From Lachnoclostridium sp. An76 (lineage in GTDB: Bacteria; Bacillota; Clostridia; Lachnospirales; Lachnospiraceae), in NCBI RefSeq assembly GCF_002161355.1, contig NZ_NFHL01000003.1:248001-312000 (forward strand): DNA of 64,000 bases. The letters run 5' to 3'. The notes beneath the pieces are model-generated. The model made no database searches, was not told where the DNA came from, and worked only from the letters and a program-made list of their open reading frames with translations. A program made the translations under genes and the position numbers. Positions 43,515-52,920 of the stretch are shown piece after piece. The number at the start of each line of letters is the position of its first letter. Positions within the stretch are counted from its first letter, which is position 1.

Positions 43515-44477
43515 GTGAGTTGGAAGAAAAATATCAGTTTAGCAGCTGTATTTATCGGGACAGCACTCGGTACAATGCATGTTGTAAACCGACTTTTTAA
43601 TTATATTGCAACAGCTGACAACAGGCTTAATGAAGAGACTTACGAATATTATGAATGGAGATTTGGAAAGATTGCTTATAAGAAAAAAGGTTCCGGTTCT
43701 CCTCTTCTCCTTGTGCACAACCTTGATGTATGTTCTTCTTCCCATGAGTGGAATAAAATAGAATCATCGCTTGCAAAAACATATACTGTTTACTCTCTTG
43801 ATCTTTTAGGATGCGGATGCTCAGATCATCCTATCCTGACTTATACGAACTTTTTATATGTACAGTTGATAACTGATTTTATCAAACACGTTATAGGGGA
43901 AAAGACTGATGTCATTGTTTCCGGAGATTCATCGCCTTTTGTACTGATGGCATGCTCTAATGATGATACGATCATTAATAAAGTGGCTATGATCAACCCG
44001 CAGAATCTTGTATCACTTGCCAAAATACCTACAAAGCGTACAAAGACAGTTAAATATCTTTTGTCAGCACCTATAATAGGCACTTTTATCTATAATATGA
44101 GTGTAAATAAGAAAACAATATCTCAAAAATTTGTTTCTTCATATTTTTATGATCATAATAAGGTAGATGAGAAAGATATTTTAACCTGCTTTGAATCTTC
44201 CCACAAGCATAAAGCTCATTCAAAATATCTTTATGCCTGCAAAAAATCAAGATTTACAAACGCAAACATCTTGTGCTGCCTAAGTAAGTTAAATAACAGT
44301 ATTTTTATTATAGTGGGAAATTCCAACCCGGAAAATACATTATCAGCAAATCAATACCAAAATCAGCTTCCTTCTATTGAAATAGTGGGGATAGATGAGA
44401 CAAAACAGCTTCCACATGTGGAAAAGCCGAAAGAATTCATAGAACAGATACAGATACTCTTTTCCGAAGAAGAGTAG
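43515..44477 (+). CDS. Membrane-tethered alpha/beta hydrolase
   Basis: 320 residues with an N-terminal hydrophobic segment (ISLAAVFIGTALGTMHVV) and an alpha/beta-hydrolase fold: LLLVHNLD oxyanion strand, nucleophile elbow VSGDSSPF (Ser) and a late His in QLPHVEKP. It starts with GTG (43515) after GGTGGTG. It is probably an esterase or lipase-like enzyme anchored at the membrane; substrate unknown. Its codon use and AT content are more AT-rich than its neighbours. It is divergent from parA, and the parS cluster lies in its upstream region. Confidence 0.8.
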   Translation: MSWKKNISLAAVFIGTALGTMHVVNRLFNYIATADNRLNEETYEYYEWRFGKIAYKKKGSGSPLLLVHNLDVCSSSHEWNKIESSLAKTYTVYSLDLLGCGCSDHPILTYTNFLYVQLITDFIKHVIGEKTDVIVSGDSSPFVLMACSNDDTIINKVAMINPQNLVSLAKIPTKRTKTVKYLLSAPIIGTFIYNMSVNKKTISQKFVSSYFYDHNKVDEKDILTCFESSHKHKAHSKYLYACKKSRFTNANILCCLSKLNNSIFIIVGNSNPENTLSANQYQNQLPSIEIVGIDETKQLPHVEKPKEFIEQIQILFSEEE

Positions 44478-44546
44478 AAATCTGTAATTGTGGGGAGTCG
44501 GCTGATTGGTGAAGCGTCCGAAAACCTTCTATATAATTCAGGACGT

Positions 44547-44758
44547 TTTTGCGGCGGACGGGGATATGGCTCAGGTTCCGGTTCCGTAATCTGGTAAAGA
44601 CGTAAAAGGGAGAAAACATGGCTAAAAGCAATTGTCCGGCGGAAGATTCGGCTCCGCCTCAGGCATCCGCCGGACAATTAACGCCACGCTTTCTCCCTTT
44701 AAGTCTTTCCAATAGATTACTCCAAGTCACCGTCGCCATATCCCCGTCCGCCGCAAAA
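44547..44758. repeat. Long hairpin A with 24-bp perfect base stem
   Basis: Positions 44547-44570 are the exact reverse complement of 44735-44758 (24 bp, containing GCGGCGGACGGGGATATGGC). Further in, GTAATCT/AGATTAC, AAAGAC/GTCTTT and AAAGGGAGAAA/TTTCTCCCTTT pair. AATTGTCCGGCGGA/TCCGCCGGACAATT (14 bp perfect) forms the tip. Confidence 0.9.
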
Positions 44759-44962
44759 GGCGCATCAAATGGGAACGGTTTTCTGTGCGCATCCGATCGG
44801 AAGGTCCCCGCGGACAAATGCAGGATTTCGAAAGTTAAGCTAAAGGGGAACTTCAGCGGAGAAACAGAAATTTAAAATAAGCGGCAGTTCAGGCTGGACT
44901 TCCGGGAGGGAGTTAGTCGTTCGATTTGGCACAGCGAGCTGTGCCTCTCTTGTTGTATTCTT

Positions 44963-45081
44963 GCAAAAACTTGAAATCCGGGACTATGCGTTGAGATCAG
45001 CAGGGGGCTTGTCTGAGGCAACGTCAGTTGCTCCCTGCTGATCTCTGTTTTTAGCATAATCCCGGATTTCTTAGTTTTTGC
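44963..45081. repeat. Long hairpin B
   Basis: GCAAAAACTT-GAAATCCGGG (44963 on) pairs with CCCGGATTTCTTAGTTTTTGC (to 45081), GAGATCAGCAGGG with CCCTGCTGATCTC (13 bp perfect), and the tip is GCAAC-GTCA-GTTGC. Confidence 0.9.
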
Positions 45082-45199
45082 TGCCCTGGAGCCCCGGAGC
45101 CGAAGTCGCCCATATTCCCGCGCTGAATACACCCTCGACACCTGCGCTTCACTGTTTTCGGACCGTTTACACCACTGATGGCTCCCCCACAAATACAGC

Positions 45200-45907
45200 T
45201 TAAAGCGGTTCTTTTGCCGGCACTCCTGCTTTTCTTGGATATTTTCCCGGCGTATTCTTTACCTTATCGATCTGTACGAGTGCCCGCCCGATATCTGTAT
45301 CCGGCAGCATGAATTTTTCTATCTTTTCTATTTTCCCTCCGAGTATGTTGACCGCGTTTTCTGACGATCTTATCTCCTCATCCGCCTCACCGCTTTTATA
45401 AGAAACGAATGAACCGCCTTTTTTTACAAACGGGAGACAATACTCGCTAAGTGTGGAAAGATTTGCCACTGCCCTGGACACGCACAGATCGAATTTTTCC
45501 CTGTATTCTGCTTTTTTTGCGTAATCTTCTGCCCTGCCGTGCAGTGTCCTTATTTCTTCCAGATCCAGCTCCCGGATCACATCATCAAGAAATTTCAGTC
45601 TTTTATTCAGCGAATCAAGCAGGACTATTTCTATATGCGGGAACGCGATCTTTATCGGTATTCCCGGAAATCCAGCGCCTGTCCCGACATCGATGAGAGT
45701 AGATATCTTTGACATATCTTTTAATCTTACAATTGTAAGACTATCTGTGAAATGCTTTAGATTCACTTCGTCATAATCCGTGATCCCTGTAAGGTTCATG
45801 ACCTTATTGCGCTCGACGAGAAGTTCATAATATCGGTCAAACTGTTCTCTCTGTCTCTCTGTAAGAGTAATCCCTGTCTTTTTTAATTCTTCTGCAAATT
45901 TATCCAT
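45200..45907 (-). CDS. rsmG: 16S rRNA (guanine-N7) methyltransferase
   Basis: 235 residues with the SAM motif IDVGTGAGFPGIPIKI and the RsmG segments MNLTGITDYDEVNLKHFTDSL and CVSRAVANL. It methylates G527 of 16S rRNA; loss gives low-level streptomycin resistance. It is the third gene of mnmE-mnmG-rsmG, 95 nt after mnmG, and its stop codon borders the structured region. Confidence 0.96.
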   Translation of the reverse strand: MDKFAEELKKTGITLTERQREQFDRYYELLVERNKVMNLTGITDYDEVNLKHFTDSLTIVRLKDMSKISTLIDVGTGAGFPGIPIKIAFPHIEIVLLDSLNKRLKFLDDVIRELDLEEIRTLHGRAEDYAKKAEYREKFDLCVSRAVANLSTLSEYCLPFVKKGGSFVSYKSGEADEEIRSSENAVNILGGKIEKIEKFMLPDTDIGRALVQIDKVKNTPGKYPRKAGVPAKEPL

Positions 45908-46002
45908 ATTTCCAATCCTGACTTTTTATCATTACTAAGATTCTGACTCTTTGCACAAGTCTGCGTTTTGGGGATATATCTCCCTGTTTACGGCTTGTAC
46001 TT

Positions 46003-47895
46003 TTATGACATTTTCAGATACACAAGCAGCACTGATATATCCGCCGGGGATACACCTGATATCCTGGACGCCTGTCCGATGGAAGCGGGCCGGATCTGAT
46101 CCAGTTTCTGCTTTGCTTCGATCCGAAGGCTCTGTATTTCATCGTAATTGATATCTTCCGGTATTTTTTTATTCTCCAGCTTTTTAAACTGCTCTACCTG
46201 GCGCATCTGCCGTTTGATGTAGCCGTCATATTTAATATTGATGTCCACCTGTTCCTGTACGTCATGAGGGAGTTCCGGCCTCTCCTCATCGATCTCCCGG
46301 AGTTTCTCATAGGAAAGTTCCGGCCGGCGGATCAGCTCGGCAAGCGTTGTCCCGGAGCTCAGGGGCGTGCTTCCGTATCGTTCCAGCACTTCCCTGACTT
46401 TCGGGGAAGTACCGATATTTGTATGCTCGACACGTTTCCTCTCTTCCTCGATCATCCGCTCTTTCTCAAGCAATTTCTGATACCGTTCCTCACTGATCAG
46501 ACCCACCTCATATCCGATGCGGGTCAGGCGGATATCCGCGTTGTCCTGTCTCAGAAGAAGCCGGTATTCCGCCCTTGAAGTCATCATGCGGTACGGCTCA
46601 TGGCTTTCCTTTGTCACAAGATCGTCGATCAGGACGCCGATATACCCCTGGGAACGGTCAATGATGATCCCGTCTTTTCCCTGCAGTTTCCGCGCGGCAT
46701 TGATCCCCGCGATCAATCCCTGGGCTGCTGCTTCCTCATAACCGGAGCTTCCGTTGAACTGCCCTCCGCTGAAAAGCCCTTCAATATTTTTAAACTCAAG
46801 AGTGCTCTTAAGCTGCCTTGCGTCAATGCAGTCGTACTCGATCGCATAGGCATTCCTGACGATCTTCGCATTCTCCAGGCCGGGCACACTCCGGTACATC
46901 TTATACTGCACATCTTCCGGAAGGGAACTGGACATCCCTCCCACATACATTTCATTTGTATGCCGTCCTTCCGGCTCGATAAATACCTGATGCCTGTTTT
47001 TATCAGGGAATTTTACAACCTTGTCTTCGATCGATGGGCAGTATCTTGGCCCTGTCCCCTCGATCGCACCGGAAAAAAGCGGAGACCGGTCCAGATTCTC
47101 CCTTATGATCTCATGCGTTTTCTCATTTGTATAAGTAAGCCAGCAGGACGCCTGGTCGATCTGGACGCTTTCCGGGTCAGTTGTGAAGGAGAAGGGAACA
47201 ACTCTCTCATCCCCCTTCTGCTCTTCCATCTTACTGAAATCGATAGAGTTTCTCGCGATCCTCGCCGGAGTCCCCGTCTTAAACCGGTACATCTTTACCC
47301 CGAGATTTTTCAGGCACTCCGTCAGATGATCCGCGCTCTGGAGACCGTTCGGCCCTGTGTGCATACTCACATCGCCGTAAATACACCTTGCCCTTAAATA
47401 GGTCCCCGTACAGAGCACGACAGCCTTACAAGGATAAATGCATCCCGAATAGGTCTGCACTCCTGTCACTTTTCCGTCCTCTGTAAGGATATCCGTAACC
47501 TCCATCTGACGGATGTCCAGATTTTCCTGTTCTTCAAGTACCTGCCTCATGGCCCTGCTGTAATCCGCCTTATCCGCCTGCGCCCTCAGAGAATGGACCG
47601 CCGGCCCCTTTGACTTATTGAGCATTTTCGACTGGATAAACGTCCGGTCAATGACCTTTCCCATCTCGCCTCCCAGGGCGTCTACTTCTCTGACGAGATG
47701 TCCTTTCGAACTGCCCCCGATATTCGGATTGCACGGCATGAGCGCGATGCTGTCCACGCTCACAGTAAACATGACAGTGCGAAACCCAAGCCTTGCTGCA
47801 GCCAGCGCCGCCTCGCATCCGGCATGTCCTGCCCCGATCACTGCGATATCATACCTGTCACTATTTTCCCATACAGAATTTGCTGAATATTTCAT
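46003..47895 (-). CDS. mnmG: tRNA uridine-5-carboxymethylaminomethyl modification enzyme MnmG
   Basis: 630 residues with the FAD-binding [21 protein letters not shown] near the N-terminus, the conserved [17 protein letters not shown] and a C-terminal helical domain ending in [15 protein letters not shown]. With MnmE it modifies U34 in tRNAs reading split codon boxes. The start at 47895 overlaps the mnmE coding end by 35 bp, so the two are co-translated. AGGAG lies 12 nt upstream. Confidence 0.97.
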   Translation of the reverse strand: MKYSANSVWENSDRYDIAVIGAGHAGCEAALAAARLGFRTVMFTVSVDSIALMPCNPNIGGSSKGHLVREVDALGGEMGKVIDRTFIQSKMLNKSKGPAVHSLRAQADKADYSRAMRQVLEEQENLDIRQMEVTDILTEDGKVTGVQTYSGCIYPCKAVVLCTGTYLRARCIYGDVSMHTGPNGLQSADHLTECLKNLGVKMYRFKTGTPARIARNSIDFSKMEEQKGDERVVPFSFTTDPESVQIDQASCWLTYTNEKTHEIIRENLDRSPLFSGAIEGTGPRYCPSIEDKVVKFPDKNRHQVFIEPEGRHTNEMYVGGMSSSLPEDVQYKMYRSVPGLENAKIVRNAYAIEYDCIDARQLKSTLEFKNIEGLFSGGQFNGSSGYEEAAAQGLIAGINAARKLQGKDGIIIDRSQGYIGVLIDDLVTKESHEPYRMMTSRAEYRLLLRQDNADIRLTRIGYEVGLISEERYQKLLEKERMIEEERKRVEHTNIGTSPKVREVLERYGSTPLSSGTTLAELIRRPELSYEKLREIDEERPELPHDVQEQVDINIKYDGYIKRQMRQVEQFKKLENKKIPEDINYDEIQSLRIEAKQKLDQIRPASIGQASRISGVSPADISVLLVYLKMS

Positions 47896-49273
47896 TTACC
47901 AAATCTTCTCCTACTGATTCTCCCGTAATACTTCCAAGCGCCTCATAAGCATCCATCAGGTCAATGGAATAAAAGTCCTCCGGCATCCCTGCATTGATAC
48001 TCTCAACTACCTTTTTCATACTTTCCTCTGCGTCTGCCAGAGCATTTTTCTGCCGCACATTTGAGATACATATCTGGTCGTTAAAAGAAACTATTCCGTT
48101 TAAAAACATTTCTTTTAATTTCTTTTCTAACTTTTCAATTCCTTTTTCTTCTTTTGCGGAAACGGATATGACCGGGATTTCCTTTTTGGTTTTTCCCTCT
48201 TCCGAGAAGCCGGAGCATATAGAACCTGCCTTCTTTTTTATCATCTCTTCAGTGACTACTGTATCCAGGTCCGACTTATTCAGAAGGATCACCGTGTTTT
48301 TATCTTTGATCAGAGGCAGGATCTTCTCGTCATTTTCATCAAGCTCCCTCGATGCGTCCACGACATAGATGATAAGGTCCGCCTTTCCCGCGTATTCCAT
48401 CGCCCTGTCGACCCCGATCTTTTCGATCACATCCTCTGTCTGCCGGATCCCCGCCGTATCGATCACATTCAGGCTCAGATCCCCGAGACGTATCTGTTCC
48501 TCAAGGATGTCTCTTGTTGTCCCCTCTATGTCTGTTACGATCGCTCTCTCATGCCCTGCCAGCACATTCAGAAGGGACGATTTTCCTGCATTTGGCTTCC
48601 CGAGGATCACCGTGTTGATCCCCTCTCGGATCACTCTCCCATTATCAGCGGAGCTGATCATTTCTTCCAGATCGTGTATGATCTCTTCTGCTGCTTCCAG
48701 TAAAGTATCCGCGTATCCGTCGATTTCTATATGCTCCGGATCGTCAAGGGCTGATTCTATAAACGCAGTGTGATAAATTATTTTATTTCTTATATCAATT
48801 ATTTTGTTTTTTATACTTCCTTTTAATTGACTTAAAGAGCTTTGCAGCGCATACTCATTTTCCGAATTTATCACATCGATGACCGCCTCTGCCTGGGACA
48901 GATCCATCTTACCGTTTAAGAATGCCCTCTTTGTGAACTCCCCGGGCTCTGCCGGGCGGGCGCCGTTTTTCAGCACTGTTTCCAGCACTCTCCTGACGAC
49001 AAATGTCCCGCCGTGGCAGTTGATCTCTATGGTATCTTCCCCTGTAAAAGTGCGGGGAGACCTCATTGCCATGACGAGTACTTCATCCACAGTTTCCCCG
49101 CTGTCAATGATATGACCGTAGTGGATCGTATGGCTTTCTGCATCTGACAGTCTCTGTTTTCCCCTGTATACTCTGTCCGCAACGGCAAATGCGTCTTCCC
49201 CGCTGATGCGGACGATCCCGATCCCGGAATTCGTCATTCCTGTGGAGATCGCAGCTATCGTTTCTTTTTTCAT
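47861..49273 (-). CDS. mnmE: tRNA modification GTPase MnmE
   Basis: 470 residues: N-terminal folate-binding domain ([22 protein letters not shown]), an inserted G domain with [27 protein letters not shown] and NKSDLD, and the C-terminal CMGK (Cys-x-Gly-Lys) motif needed for tRNA modification. Partner of MnmG. A terminator separates it from jag, so it may have its own promoter in 49274-49345, where I see no clear consensus. Confidence 0.97.
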   Translation of the reverse strand: MKKETIAAISTGMTNSGIGIVRISGEDAFAVADRVYRGKQRLSDAESHTIHYGHIIDSGETVDEVLVMAMRSPRTFTGEDTIEINCHGGTFVVRRVLETVLKNGARPAEPGEFTKRAFLNGKMDLSQAEAVIDVINSENEYALQSSLSQLKGSIKNKIIDIRNKIIYHTAFIESALDDPEHIEIDGYADTLLEAAEEIIHDLEEMISSADNGRVIREGINTVILGKPNAGKSSLLNVLAGHERAIVTDIEGTTRDILEEQIRLGDLSLNVIDTAGIRQTEDVIEKIGVDRAMEYAGKADLIIYVVDASRELDENDEKILPLIKDKNTVILLNKSDLDTVVTEEMIKKKAGSICSGFSEEGKTKKEIPVISVSAKEEKGIEKLEKKLKEMFLNGIVSFNDQICISNVRQKNALADAEESMKKVVESINAGMPEDFYSIDLMDAYEALGSITGESVGEDLVNEIFSKFCMGK

Positions 49274-49344
49274 AACTTTCCAGACTCCGTATCCTCTCCC
49301 GGTACATGGGTATCCGGCAAGAGTTTCTCTCTCATGATGCCAGT

Positions 49345-49404
49345 TTTAAAAAAGGACGCTGGCTCCTTCACGAAAGTATCCGTGAAGCGTCAAACGTCCT
49401 TTCG
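49345..49404 (-). terminator. Terminator after jag
   Basis: On the minus strand AAAGGACG/CGTCCTTT encloses CTTCACG/CGTGAAG, then TTTTTTTAAAA. It ends the rpmH-rnpA-yidD-yidC-jag transcript. Confidence 0.88.
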
Positions 49405-49417
49405 CTTCCGAGTTAGA

Positions 49418-50275
49418 TTATCTTTTCAGTGTGACTACTACCTTTCTGTAAGGATCTTCTCCTTCGCTGTGTGTTGTCACATAAGGATCAGACTGCAGTG
49501 CAGAATGGATGATCCTTCTTTCATAAGGATTCATCGGCTCGAGTACAACAGGCCTTCTGTTTCTCTTTACTTTATGCGCGATGTTCTTTGCCAGATGTTT
49601 CAGTGTCTCTTCCCTTCTCGCGCGGTAGTTCTCTGTATCGAGCTTAACCCTTACATAACCTGCCTGGTGTTTGTTTGCCACACGGTTTGCCAGGTACTGG
49701 AGAGCATCCAGTGTCTGGCCTCTCTTTCCGATCAGGATCCCCATATGCTCCCCCTTCATGTCAACATAAAGGGCGCCGTCCCCGTCGATGGAAGATGTGA
49801 TCTCAACTTCCATGTCCATTGCCTTTAAGGTATCCTTCAGGAACTGTTCTACTGCTTTTATCGTCTGCTCTTCGACTTCTGCGAGCACCTGCTCTTCTTT
49901 TGCCGGCTTCGCAGGCTCTTCCTTCTTTTCCTCAGCCTTTTTCTCTTTCGGCATTTTCGCGGGTCTGTCTTTTGCCTTTTTTACAGGCTCTTTCTTCTCT
50001 TTTTTTGGCTCTTCCTTTTTCACAGGCTCGTCCAGGATGGAAGAAATCTCTTCTTTTACAGCCTCCCTGAAATCTGAGATATCAGGCTCCTCTGTCTTTT
50101 CTTCTTTTTTCCAGGCCTCGATCACAGCCTGCTTCATTCCGATCCCAAGGAATCCCGCGCTTCCCTTTTCGATCACATTATATTCAAGTCTGTCGCTTGT
50201 TACTCCGAGCTGGATCAATGCTTCTGTGATCGCATCGTCCAGTGTCTTTGCCGATACTCTGATACTACCTTTCAT
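49418..50275 (-). CDS. jag: RNA-binding protein Jag (KhpB/EloR)
   Basis: 285 residues: Jag-N domain (about 1-50, MKGSIRVSAKTLDDAITEALIQLGV), a highly charged Lys/Glu/Pro linker (about 60-140), a KH domain (GALYVDMKGEHMGILIGKRGQTLDALQYLANR) and an R3H domain (ENYRARREETLKHLAKNIA). Homologues bind RNA and control cell elongation or sporulation. The ATG at 50273-50275 follows AGGAAGGA; the longer frame is unlikely. It follows yidC by 60 nt. Confidence 0.93.
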   Translation of the reverse strand: MKGSIRVSAKTLDDAITEALIQLGVTSDRLEYNVIEKGSAGFLGIGMKQAVIEAWKKEEKTEEPDISDFREAVKEEISSILDEPVKKEEPKKEKKEPVKKAKDRPAKMPKEKKAEEKKEEPAKPAKEEQVLAEVEEQTIKAVEQFLKDTLKAMDMEVEITSSIDGDGALYVDMKGEHMGILIGKRGQTLDALQYLANRVANKHQAGYVRVKLDTENYRARREETLKHLAKNIAHKVKRNRRPVVLEPMNPYERRIIHSALQSDPYVTTHSEGEDPYRKVVVTLKR

Positions 50276-50335
50276 CCCGATTCCTTCCTTTCTCATATGC
50301 AGTTCTTCTATTTGACCTGCTCTTGGACAGACAAC

Positions 50336-51685
50336 TTATTTTTTCTTTTTCCCTTTTGTATTTTCAGCCTTCTCTTCTTTCTTCTCCTCAGCCGTATCCT
50401 CTGTCTTATGTCCGCTGTTATAACGCGCTACGAGGTTGGCCTTTGAAGTAAGGCTGCCGGGTTTTGCACTCTTTGCAAGTTCCTGTGCTTTCCTGATCTT
50501 TTCTTCCTTATCCGGATCAGCGGTGGATTTCTTTGCAGTGGAAACTCCTACGTTTCTAGTGCTCTTTGTAGCCATCCTGTTGATCTCTTCCGCTGAGGTT
50601 CCTTTTTTCTCGCGCTTTTTCTGAGCCTTTTTGCGGTTCTCTTCGATAATATCTTCCACGCTCTTCTTTTTCAGGTACTTATTTACTGCCAGCTGCTGGA
50701 TGCTGCGCACCGCTGCACTGGCTACCCAGTAAAGGCCGAGACCTGCCGGGAGTGTGAAACCGAATACAACAGAGATCAGGGGCATTGTATATGTCATTGT
50801 CTTCATGGAGCTTGCCATCGGATTATCCGAATCCTGGAGCATAGCTCCCGAAGCGCCCATCTGGGAAAGCTTCACGCTGATAAACTGTGTCACACCTGCG
50901 AGTACAGGGATGATGACCGCCAGGATCACGCCGATGACTGACGCCGCCGCGAGGGCGTCCTTTAAGAGCTCCCACGGATGTGTACCGATGTTGATCCCCA
51001 GGAAATTGTTCATTCCCGCAAGGTCAGATACTGTCTTGTCGATCGTCCCCTGAAGCCCGGGGATCTTATCTCCCAGCGCATCCCATGTTGAAGACTGGAA
51101 TTTATACAGCACTGTCGATAATTCGCTTGGCTTTGTCAGGTCGAATGAATTAATATTCGGAACGACTGTCTTTGACACAGACTCAATGATTTCCTGATAC
51201 CCTGATGTAGCCTGGATCTTTTCCACAAGAGGAAGGAATACATTCCTTACCTTTGTTACATATTCCGGCACATACATAACTACCGGGTAGAGTCCGAACA
51301 GGATCAGGATCTGCATCAGTGACGGCAGGCATCCGCTGGACATCTTTACTCCGTATTTGTCGTAGACCAGGTTCATCTCTTCCTGCTGCTTCATCATAGA
51401 AGCCTGGTCTTTTTTGTTTGCATATTTTTTCTGGATCTTCTGCAGTTCAGGCTGCATGACTGACTGCATTTTGGAAAATTTCTGCTGTTTGATCGTAAGG
51501 GGCATCAGGATCGTATATACAATGACCGTGAAGATGATAATGCTGATACCGATATTATCGATCCCGATCAGGCTCATCAGATTATAAAGCCCGTTCATGA
51601 CCTGGCCAAGCACCCATGATATCTGCTTGATGACCGGCAGGTCGTAGATTCCTCCGCCAACAGCTAAAAGCCCGTAAATTTCCAT
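50336..51685 (-). CDS. yidC: Membrane protein insertase YidC (SpoIIIJ-like)
   Basis: 449 residues of the Oxa1/YidC family. The hydrophobic core has TM1 (GISIIIFTVIVYTILMPLTI), a cytoplasmic coiled region (KMQSVMQPELQKIQKKYANK) and later TMs including LISVVFGFTLPAGLGLYWVAS. It is longer than B. subtilis SpoIIIJ because of an extended loop between TMs (about 150-230) and a basic Lys/Glu-rich tail (KKEEKAENTKGKKKK) that can bind ribosomes. It inserts and folds membrane proteins with or without SecYEG. Confidence 0.95.
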   Translation of the reverse strand: MEIYGLLAVGGGIYDLPVIKQISWVLGQVMNGLYNLMSLIGIDNIGISIIIFTVIVYTILMPLTIKQQKFSKMQSVMQPELQKIQKKYANKKDQASMMKQQEEMNLVYDKYGVKMSSGCLPSLMQILILFGLYPVVMYVPEYVTKVRNVFLPLVEKIQATSGYQEIIESVSKTVVPNINSFDLTKPSELSTVLYKFQSSTWDALGDKIPGLQGTIDKTVSDLAGMNNFLGINIGTHPWELLKDALAAASVIGVILAVIIPVLAGVTQFISVKLSQMGASGAMLQDSDNPMASSMKTMTYTMPLISVVFGFTLPAGLGLYWVASAAVRSIQQLAVNKYLKKKSVEDIIEENRKKAQKKREKKGTSAEEINRMATKSTRNVGVSTAKKSTADPDKEEKIRKAQELAKSAKPGSLTSKANLVARYNSGHKTEDTAEEKKEEKAENTKGKKKK

Positions 51686-51697
51686 TACTTGTCCTCC

Positions 51698-51910
51698 TTA
51701 AGGTACTGGATCATATCCTCCTTTTGAAAATGGATTGCAGCGCAGGATCCTCCATACGGCAAGGGCCCCGCCCTTGAAAGCGCCGTACTTTTCAATCGCT
51801 TCAAGCCCGTACTGTGAACAGGTCGGATAATACTTGCACGTACTGTAGCCTTTCAGACCGGATAAATATTTTCTGTAAAAACGGATCAGCCATAACAGGA
51901 ACCGTTTCAT
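51698..51910 (-). CDS. yidD: Membrane protein insertion efficiency factor YidD
   Basis: A 70-residue protein with the YidD core [24 protein letters not shown] and the [13 protein letters not shown] end. I set the start at the ATG 51908-51910, 8 nt after AAGGAAG; the frame extends upstream into rnpA. It lies 12 nt before yidC and aids membrane insertion. Confidence 0.94.
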   Translation of the reverse strand: MKRFLLWLIRFYRKYLSGLKGYSTCKYYPTCSQYGLEAIEKYGAFKGGALAVWRILRCNPFSKGGYDPVP

Positions 51911-51956
51911 CCGCGCCACTTCCTTTTTCAGGACTGCTTTTTTCTGCAGCCTTATT

Positions 51957-52292
51957 TTATTTATATATTTTATGAAGTTTCCCGAGGTGGATGAGCGCGC
52001 TCTCAATCTGATGGTATCCTTTTTCTTTCGCGCCTGCCCTTGCTATCACTATTATATCGATCCCACTTCGGAAATGCTCTTCGGACAGTCTGTAACTTTC
52101 TCGGATCAGCCGCGTTAAGCGGTGCCTTACAACACTGTTCCCGACTTTTTTGCTCACGGAGATCCCCAGTCTGTTCTTCTCCAGCCCGTTATCCATCACA
52201 TACATGACAAGATAACTGTTGGCCAGAGATTTTCCTTTATTATAAACTGTCTGAAAATCTCTGTTTTTCTTTAAAGATTCGGAAAATCTCAT
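51957..52292 (-). CDS. rnpA: Ribonuclease P protein component
   Basis: A 111-residue basic protein with the RnpA patterns [20 protein letters not shown] and [18 protein letters not shown]. It is the protein subunit that helps RNase P RNA process the 5' ends of tRNAs. The start at 52290-52292 follows AGAGG by 6 nt; the upstream in-frame Lys/Arg-rich extension is probably untranslated. Confidence 0.95.
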   Translation of the reverse strand: MRFSESLKKNRDFQTVYNKGKSLANSYLVMYVMDNGLEKNRLGISVSKKVGNSVVRHRLTRLIRESYRLSEEHFRSGIDIIVIARAGAKEKGYHQIESALIHLGKLHKIYK

Positions 52293-52335
52293 TCTTTTCC
52301 TCTTTCTTTTTCTTCTTTTCAACTAATAATAAATA

Positions 52336-52361
52336 GAAGAAAAGGCCACATATATGCGGCC
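52336..52361 (-). terminator. Attenuator-like hairpin between rpmH and rnpA
   Basis: GGCCGCAT pairs with ATGTGGCC (8 bp, one G-U) followed by TTTTCTTC on the minus strand. It starts at the rpmH stop codon and would reduce rnpA expression relative to rpmH. Confidence 0.75.
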
Positions 52362-52495
52362 TAAGCTGATAACTGTTTTCTTCCTTTTGCTCTTCTGGCA
52401 GCTAATACTTTTCTTCCGCCTGCTGTGCTCATTCTTGCTCTGAAACCATGAACCTTGGATCTTGATCTCTTCTTCGGCTGAAATGTCATCTTCAT
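52361..52495 (-). CDS. rpmH: 50S ribosomal protein L34
   Basis: A 44-residue protein, [18 protein letters not shown] then [21 protein letters not shown], the full L34 pattern. The ATG at 52493-52495 lies 9 nt after GGGAGG. An in-frame ATG two codons upstream is too close to the ribosome site. First gene of the leftward operon from oriC. Confidence 0.97.
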   Translation of the reverse strand: MKMTFQPKKRSRSKVHGFRARMSTAGGRKVLAARRAKGRKQLSA

Positions 52496-52594
52496 CCCCA
52501 TACACCTCCCTTTGACTGACATACTTTATAATTAAAGTATTCACAATGATTAACAAATTTTTCCGCATCTTTACCCAAAAAGACACTGCTCTTA

Positions 52595-52623
52595 ATTATA
52601 GTGAAAAAAAGCGCATAAGTCAA
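52595..52623 (-). promoter_or_regulatory. rpmH promoter
   Basis: TTGACT (52618-52623), 17-nt spacer, TATAAT (52595-52600) on the minus strand: near-perfect sigma-A promoter. Confidence 0.88.
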
Positions 52624-52650
52624 GCAAAATCAAGGGGTTGGAACAAATAT

Positions 52651-52823
52651 TTATCCACATTTTTATCAACTCTTATCCACACAATGGGGATAATTCTGAA
52701 AGATAATGTGGATAACTCGTGTATAAGTGTTGGATAACTGCAAAATAAAATGTAGATAAAAATTATTTTCTGATGCAACCTTTTATTTTCAGGGTGTTAA
52801 AACTGTTGATAAAGTTATACACA
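52651..52823. other. Replication origin oriC, DnaA-box cluster upstream of dnaA
   Basis: Perfect DnaA boxes TTATCCACA occur at 52651 and 52673 (plus strand) and 52707-52715 (minus). Near-matches are at 52663 (TTATCAACT), 52685 (TTATCCCCA, minus), 52729 (TTATCCAAC, minus), 52751 (TTATCTACA, minus), 52804 (TTATCAACA, minus) and 52815 (TTATACACA). The surrounding 52496-52920 is very AT-rich. Gene orientation flips here, as expected at an origin. Confidence 0.93.
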
Positions 52824-52834
52824 TATTATTTTCG

Positions 52835-52863
52835 TTGATTCAGCCACCTTTTTGATGTAAAAT
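52835..52863 (+). promoter_or_regulatory. dnaA promoter
   Basis: TTGATT (52835-52840), 17-nt spacer, TAAAAT (52858-52863), next to the last DnaA box, which fits autoregulation by DnaA. Confidence 0.7.
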
Positions 52864-52866
52864 GTA

Positions 52867-52897
52867 ATAGAGAGATTTTGCCTTAATATCTCTCTAT
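52867..52897 (+). other. Hairpin at the 5' end of the dnaA mRNA
   Basis: ATAGAGAGAT and ATCTCTCTAT are perfect 10-bp arms with an 11-nt loop. They start near the predicted transcription start and end 23 nt before the dnaA ATG. Confidence 0.65.
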
Positions 52898-52920
52898 TCT
52901 ATTGATTGGAGTTACTTTTG

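Larger units (their letters stand above)
44481..45199. other. Large noncoding inverted-repeat region, candidate structured RNA or non-autonomous element
   Basis: No credible gene exists in these ~720 nt. The outer ends are imperfect inverted copies: CTGTAATTGTGGGGAG (from 44481) and its partner CTCCCCCACAAATACAG (to 45199), then GGTG/CACC and GTCCGAAAAC (from 44515) with GTTTTCGGAC (from 45154). With equal spacing further in, ATATGGC/GCCATATT-like blocks also correspond, so the two outer ~100-nt arms look like diverged inverted copies. Inside lie two long nested hairpins (44547-44758 and 44963-45081) and smaller ones (44928-44945 GGCACAG/CTGTGCC; GCGCA/TGCGC near 44760-44790). Strand of transcription, if any, is unknown. 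Confidence 0.65.

Noticed and set aside
44872..45192. 106-codon minus-strand open frame downstream of rsmG
   Set aside because: It reads through both arms of the long hairpins, has no ribosome site and no recognisable protein features; it is a by-product of the inverted repeats.
44481..45199. Group II intron, RNase P RNA, tmRNA or SRP RNA in the structured block
   Set aside because: I found no intron domain V-like hairpin, no RNase P core motif, no tmRNA acceptor end and no SRP tip motif by eye, so none of these was called.
52323..52586. 87-codon minus-strand frame over rpmH
   Set aside because: It is a shifted reading of the L34 gene, which is fully recognisable at 52361-52495.
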